This document shows positions 12,745-15,928 of a DNA stretch of 15,928 nt, in pieces. The first letter of the stretch is position 1. Every line of letters begins with the position of its first letter. The position numbers and the translations under genes are program-made. The stretch is from an uncultured Bacteroidia bacterium (GTDB lineage: Bacteria; Bacteroidota; Bacteroidia; Bacteroidales; UBA932). The stretch covers positions 1 through 15,928 of the forward strand of contig CACXHG010000088.1 in assembly GCA_902767355.1 (NCBI GenBank), given 5' to 3'. A model generated the notes under the pieces. It was not told where the DNA came from. It was given only the letters and a program-made list of their open reading frames with translations, and did not search any database.

Positions 12745-14003
12745 TTTACCTCCAGAATTTCGTCCCAGGAAGTGGTGAACTTGCGGGAAGTCATAGCCCG
12801 GGTAGAGAATTCGTCCATCTGCCCCTGGGACGCCAGCCGCACGGTGTAATTGCCGCTGCTGGAGTTTATGGCATCGATGACATCCATCAGGCTGGAGCGC
12901 TTGCCGCGGTCCAGGGTGTCCAGTATGGAGCCCTGCACGCCGCCTTTGGGAATCAGCCGGGTGGCCATGACTCCGGCCTTCTTGTAGCCGTAGCCTTCGC
13001 GGAAAATCTGCCTGAGCAGGGCGGCTGCGCGCTCGGCCAGCTCCAGCGTGTCGTCGGTGGCCACCTCGAAGAGGCTGGCCTTGACTTCGTAGCTTTGGGG
13101 CCGGTCGTCGCGGAAGCGGTTGGTGAGGATAAACACGCTCAGCTGCTCGGCGCACAGGCCGTCGCGCCGCAGCTTTTCGGCCAGTTTGGCCGTGAAAGTG
13201 GATACCGCGGCGTCCAACTCTTCCAAAGTGGTCATTTCCTGAGAGAAGGAGCGGGAGATGCAGACGGTCTGCCGGTCCTGGGGCGCGTCTTCGAAGCCAA
13301 TGCAGGGCTCGCCGTGGAGCTCTTTCCAGGTGCGCAGCCCGGTCACTGTGAACATCTTGGAGATGCTCTGCGGCGGCAGGTTGTAGTAGCCCAGGGCCGT
13401 GCTTATGCCGGCGGCTTCGAGCCTGACCCCCATGCGGCGCCCTATGCCCCAGACGTCTTTGACCGGGAAGGTGGACAGCACTTTTTCCACATCCTGCTTG
13501 CGATACATCAGGCAGCCGCCCCTGAGGGCGGGGTAGCGCTTGCACAGCTTGCTGGAAATCTTGGCCAGGGTCTTGGTGGGGGAGACCCCGATGCTCACGG
13601 GGATGCCGACCTCGCGCCGTATGCGTGCCGACAGCCTCTGCGCGAAGCGCTGCAGGCCGTCCACGGGCATCTGGTCCAGGTCCAGAAAGGCCTCGTCTAT
13701 GGAGTAAACCTCTATCTGGGGCACTTCGCTGCGCAGGATGTTCATCACTCTGGCGCTCATGTCGCCATAGAGCTGATAGTTGGAAGAAAACACCGCCACA
13801 TTCTCGCGCCGTATCAGGTCGCGGGCCTTGAACAGCGGGGTGCCCATCTTTATGCCCAGGGCCTTGGCCTCGTTGCTGCGGGCAATTATGCAGCCGTCGT
13901 TGTTGCTTAGAACAACCACCGGCCGCCCCTCCAGGTCGGGGCGGAACACCCGCTCGCAACTTGCAAAAAAGTTGTTGCAATCGCAAAGGCCCACGAAAGA
14001 CAT
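12738..14003 (-). CDS. umuC: Y-family translesion DNA polymerase, UmuC type
   Basis: A 421-residue error-prone polymerase subunit, with UmuD' the lesion-bypass polymerase V. Start ATG 14003 (MSFVGLCDCNNFFASCERVF) begins the palm exactly as in UmuC. Metal-binding acids: Asp8 in LCDCNN, and Asp103/Glu104 in YSIDEAFLD. The steric region SNNDGCIIARSNEAKALG and the helix-hairpin-helix VWGIGRRMGVRLEAAGI (184-200) follow. The little-finger domain starts near 240. The C-terminal DUF4113 block begins GYKKAGVMATRLIP, and QGSIL at 357-361 sits where UmuC proteins carry the sliding-clamp motif. DUF4113 separates it from DinB (Pol IV). It begins 4 bp after umuD. Confidence 0.95.
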   Translation of the reverse strand: MSFVGLCDCNNFFASCERVFRPDLEGRPVVVLSNNDGCIIARSNEAKALGIKMGTPLFKARDLIRRENVAVFSSNYQLYGDMSARVMNILRSEVPQIEVYSIDEAFLDLDQMPVDGLQRFAQRLSARIRREVGIPVSIGVSPTKTLAKISSKLCKRYPALRGGCLMYRKQDVEKVLSTFPVKDVWGIGRRMGVRLEAAGISTALGYYNLPPQSISKMFTVTGLRTWKELHGEPCIGFEDAPQDRQTVCISRSFSQEMTTLEELDAAVSTFTAKLAEKLRRDGLCAEQLSVFILTNRFRDDRPQSYEVKASLFEVATDDTLELAERAAALLRQIFREGYGYKKAGVMATRLIPKGGVQGSILDTLDRGKRSSLMDVIDAINSSSGNYTVRLASQGQMDEFSTRAMTSRKFTTSWDEILEVKC

Positions 14004-14007
14004 AGGG

Positions 14008-14391
14008 CTAAACCTTCTTGATGAGATATTTGACCACGCCCCACACGGCAAACTGGTTGTCGGCGTCCACGCGGATGGGCTTGTAATCTTTGTTGGCGGG
14101 GATCAGCAGGGCATATTCGCCCATGTTGCGGTAGCGCTTGAGCGTGAATTCGCCGTCTACATAGCACACCGCCAGGCAGCCGTCGTAAGGCTCTGTGCTC
14201 TTGTCTATTATGAGCATGTCGCCGTCGCCTACGCCGTCTTCTATCATAGAAACCCCCTTCACCCTTGCGAAGAAGGTAGAAGAGGGGTTCTTGACAAGTT
14301 CCTTGTTGAGGTCCAGGGCTACGTCCATGAAGTCCTCCGCAGGGGATGGAAACCCCGCGTGGACCACGGCGAGCTCGGCTTCTTTGGACAT
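14008..14391 (-). CDS. umuD: UmuD-type S24 autoprotease (LexA-like), polymerase V accessory
   Basis: A 127-residue protein, slightly shorter than the 139 residues of E. coli UmuD. ATG 14391 gives MSKEAELAVVHAGFPSPAED. The Ala12-Gly13 pair in HAGFPSP is the expected self-cleavage site; E. coli UmuD cuts after residue 24, so the N-terminal arm here is short. The Ser-Lys dyad is Ser48 in GVSMIEDG and Lys85 in FTLKRYR. Cleavage stimulated by RecA filaments would give active UmuD' that joins UmuC. The frame reads on upstream into trpS only as a shadow. It starts 8 bp after trpS and ends 4 bp before umuC. No DNA-binding domain is present, so it is not LexA. Confidence 0.93.
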   Translation of the reverse strand: MSKEAELAVVHAGFPSPAEDFMDVALDLNKELVKNPSSTFFARVKGVSMIEDGVGDGDMLIIDKSTEPYDGCLAVCYVDGEFTLKRYRNMGEYALLIPANKDYKPIRVDADNQFAVWGVVKYLIKKV

Positions 14392-14399
14392 AGGCCCGT

Positions 14400-15389
14400 T
14401 TAGAAGCGCTTCAGGCCGATGGCCTCTTTTGCCAGCGCGAGGGTGGCCTGCGCCGATGCGCGCGCCTTCTCGCGGCCCATTTCGGTGACTTTGTGCAGAT
14501 AGTCGGCGTCGCTGCTGATGCTCTCGATGCGCTCGCGTATCGGGAGGGTCACCTTGCAGATGTCGGCAGCGAGCTGCTTCTTGAGGTCGCCGTAGCGTAT
14601 GGAGCAGTCGTTCCACTTATCCTCAAAGAACTGAACCGTAGAGGGTTCGCTCACCAGTCGCAGCAGGGTGAACAGGTTCTCGATGACCTCGGGCTTGGGG
14701 CTGTTTGGCTCCGTGGGGCCGCTGTCGGTCACCGCGCGCATCACCTTCTTGGTGATGGTCTTCTCGTCGTCGCACAGATAGATGCCGTTGCCCTCGCTCT
14801 TGCCCATCTTGCCGTTGCCGTCCAGACCGGGCACCTTCACCAGGTTGTGGCCGAAGTTGAAGGCCTCGGGCTCGGGAAAGACGTCGCAGCCGTACATGTT
14901 GTTGAAGCGGCGCGCCAGCAGGCGGGCTATCTCCAGATGCTGCTCCTGGTCCTTGCCCACGGGTACGTATTTAGCCCTGTGGATGAGGATGTCGGAAGCC
15001 ATCAGCACGGGATAGGACAGCAGGCCTATGTTCACATTGTTGGGGTTGTGGCGCACCTTGTCCTTGAAAGAGGCCGTGCGCTCCATCTCGCCCTTGTAGG
15101 CCAGCATGTTGAGCATCACATACAGCTCGCACACCTCGGGCACCTCGCTCTGCACGAAGATGGCCGCCTTCTCAGGGTCCAGGCCGGAGGCGAGATATTC
15201 CGCCAGAATGGTCTTGACGCCCTCGTGAAGATCCTCCGGATGGGGATGGGTGGTGAGGGAGTGGAGGTCCGCTATGAAGAAATAGCAATTATGTGTGTCC
15301 TGTATTCTTACAAAGTTTTTGAGAGCTCCATAGTAGTTGCCCAAGTGAAGGTGGCCTGTGGAGCGTATTCCGCTGAGTACTATGTCCAT
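14400..15389 (-). CDS. trpS: Tryptophanyl-tRNA synthetase
   Basis: A 329-residue class I synthetase that charges tRNA-Trp. The HIGH-type signature is GHLHLGN at 12-18 and the KMSKS-type loop is GKMGKSEGN around 193-201, with KMGKS at 194-198. SGIRSTGHLHLGNYYGA and the YPVLMASDIL block in the middle (126-135) are typical of TrpRS. Length is usual for the bacterial enzyme. It lies 16 bp downstream of recA and 8 bp upstream of umuD on the same strand, an unusual position for a housekeeping translation gene inside a DNA-damage cluster; a shared transcript is likely. Confidence 0.97.
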   Translation of the reverse strand: MDIVLSGIRSTGHLHLGNYYGALKNFVRIQDTHNCYFFIADLHSLTTHPHPEDLHEGVKTILAEYLASGLDPEKAAIFVQSEVPEVCELYVMLNMLAYKGEMERTASFKDKVRHNPNNVNIGLLSYPVLMASDILIHRAKYVPVGKDQEQHLEIARLLARRFNNMYGCDVFPEPEAFNFGHNLVKVPGLDGNGKMGKSEGNGIYLCDDEKTITKKVMRAVTDSGPTEPNSPKPEVIENLFTLLRLVSEPSTVQFFEDKWNDCSIRYGDLKKQLAADICKVTLPIRERIESISSDADYLHKVTEMGREKARASAQATLALAKEAIGLKRF

Positions 15390-15405
15390 TGCTTGTTAAA
15401 TTCGG

Positions 15406-15928
15406 TTAATCTTTTACCTGGGCGAGAGCCTCGCGCACCTTGGCTTCTATCTCGTCGCTGAGCTCGGGGTTGTCCCGCAAAACCTGCAGCACCGCGTCGC
15501 GCCCCTGGCCTATCTTGCTCTCGCCATAGCTGAACCACGAGCCGCTCTTGTGGATGATGTCGTATTCCACCGCCAGATCGACAATCTCGCCGACCTTGCA
15601 GATGCCTTCGCCAAAGACGATGTCGAACTCGGCCTTGCGGAAGGGCGGGGCCATCTTGTTCTTGACCACCTTGGCGCGGGTGCGGTTGCCGGTTGCGGCG
15701 TCGCCGTCCTTGAGCTGGGTCACCTTGCGCACGTCGATGCGCACGGAAGCGTAAAACTTGAGGGCGTTGCCGCCTGTGGTGGTCTCGGGGTTGCCGAACA
15801 GGATGCCGATCTTCTCTCGCAGCTGGTTGATGAAGATGCAGCAGGTATTGGTCTTGGAAATGTTGGCGGTGAGCTTGCGCAGCGCCTGGCTCATGAGCCT
15901 TGCCTGCAGGCCGACCTTGTTGTCGCCC
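15406..15928 (-). CDS. recA: Recombinase RecA, C-terminal part (5' end outside window)
   Basis: 174 residues of the strand-exchange and SOS-coprotease protein are visible, entering at the right edge as GDNKVGLQARLMSQALRKLT. This is followed by the NQLREKIGILFGNPETTTGG block, which is the L2 DNA-binding loop region with the Walker-like allosteric Gln, then ALKFYASVRIDVRK. The C-terminal domain has GEGICKVGEIVDLAVEYDII and SYGESKIGQGRDAV. The Walker A motif and promoter are beyond the window. TAA at 15406. It is the first visible gene of the recA-trpS-umuD-umuC-ygjP run, which places RecA beside the UmuD protein whose cleavage it promotes. Confidence 0.97.
   Translation of the reverse strand, partial: GDNKVGLQARLMSQALRKLTANISKTNTCCIFINQLREKIGILFGNPETTTGGNALKFYASVRIDVRKVTQLKDGDAATGNRTRAKVVKNKMAPPFRKAEFDIVFGEGICKVGEIVDLAVEYDIIHKSGSWFSYGESKIGQGRDAVLQVLRDNPELSDEIEAKVREALAQVKD

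Noticed and set aside
12124..13986. 620-codon frame that would fuse an Arg/Pro-rich protein to the metallopeptidase
   Set aside because: The first two thirds are an out-of-frame reading of umuC; the real peptidase starts at ATG 12744, where family sequence begins and overlaps the umuC stop.
1..15928. tRNA, rRNA or CRISPR array
   Set aside because: No cloverleaf-like segment, rRNA-like stretch or regularly spaced repeats were seen in the intergenic regions, which are all shorter than 300 bp.

Overview
The window reads as Bacteroidota, most likely a gut-type Bacteroidales. Support: abundant outer-membrane beta-barrel proteins with carboxypeptidase-regulatory domains, an ECF sigma factor followed by a membrane protein carrying a beta-barrel domain, a C10 (streptopain-like) peptidase, DUF3298-type protein ends, no visible Shine-Dalgarno sites, and NrdD/NrdG of strict anaerobes. 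No genus can be fixed from the sequence alone.

Left part (1-9120) is an accessory block, almost all on the minus strand. Read in transcription order from about 9110 down to 124 it holds: an ECF sigma factor; a one-membrane-segment protein with a long Pro/Ala/Thr linker and a C-terminal barrel (probable sigma regulator, GTG start one base after the sigma stop); a small outer-membrane barrel; a C10 cysteine peptidase; a Cys-containing lipoprotein of unknown function; a decayed 3' copy of that lipoprotein; a second small barrel; a large TonB-receptor-like barrel; and a small carboxypeptidase-regulatory-like protein. Gaps inside the main run are 1-22 bp, so sigma factor through lipoprotein looks like one operon. 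The large receptor has its own 160-bp upstream region, and that region shares an unusual two-part motif (CGTATTCC then TTTAGTAT on the minus strand) with the region upstream of the sigma factor. This suggests an ECF-controlled cell-surface regulon. The receptor plus its small neighbour are bracketed by a 21-bp direct repeat (118-138 and 3446-3466), and remnants of DUF3298/DUF4163-type sequence abut both copies, pointing to duplication and deletion.

Middle (9120-9401) is a divergent regulatory region with a T10 tract, a dyad-symmetric operator candidate and two hairpins, the second followed by a T-rich run in the leader of nrdD. Genes nrdD and nrdG follow on the plus strand (class III anaerobic ribonucleotide reductase and its radical-SAM activase).

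Right part (12124-15928) is a tight minus-strand DNA damage cluster: recA (5' end outside the window), trpS, umuD, umuC and a YgjP-type metallopeptidase gene, with gaps of 16, 8 and 4 bp and a final 7-bp overlap. It is GC-rich (57-63% in lines counted by hand), whereas the peptidase/lipoprotein part of the accessory block is much poorer in GC (22-43% in lines counted by hand), consistent with horizontal acquisition of part of that block.
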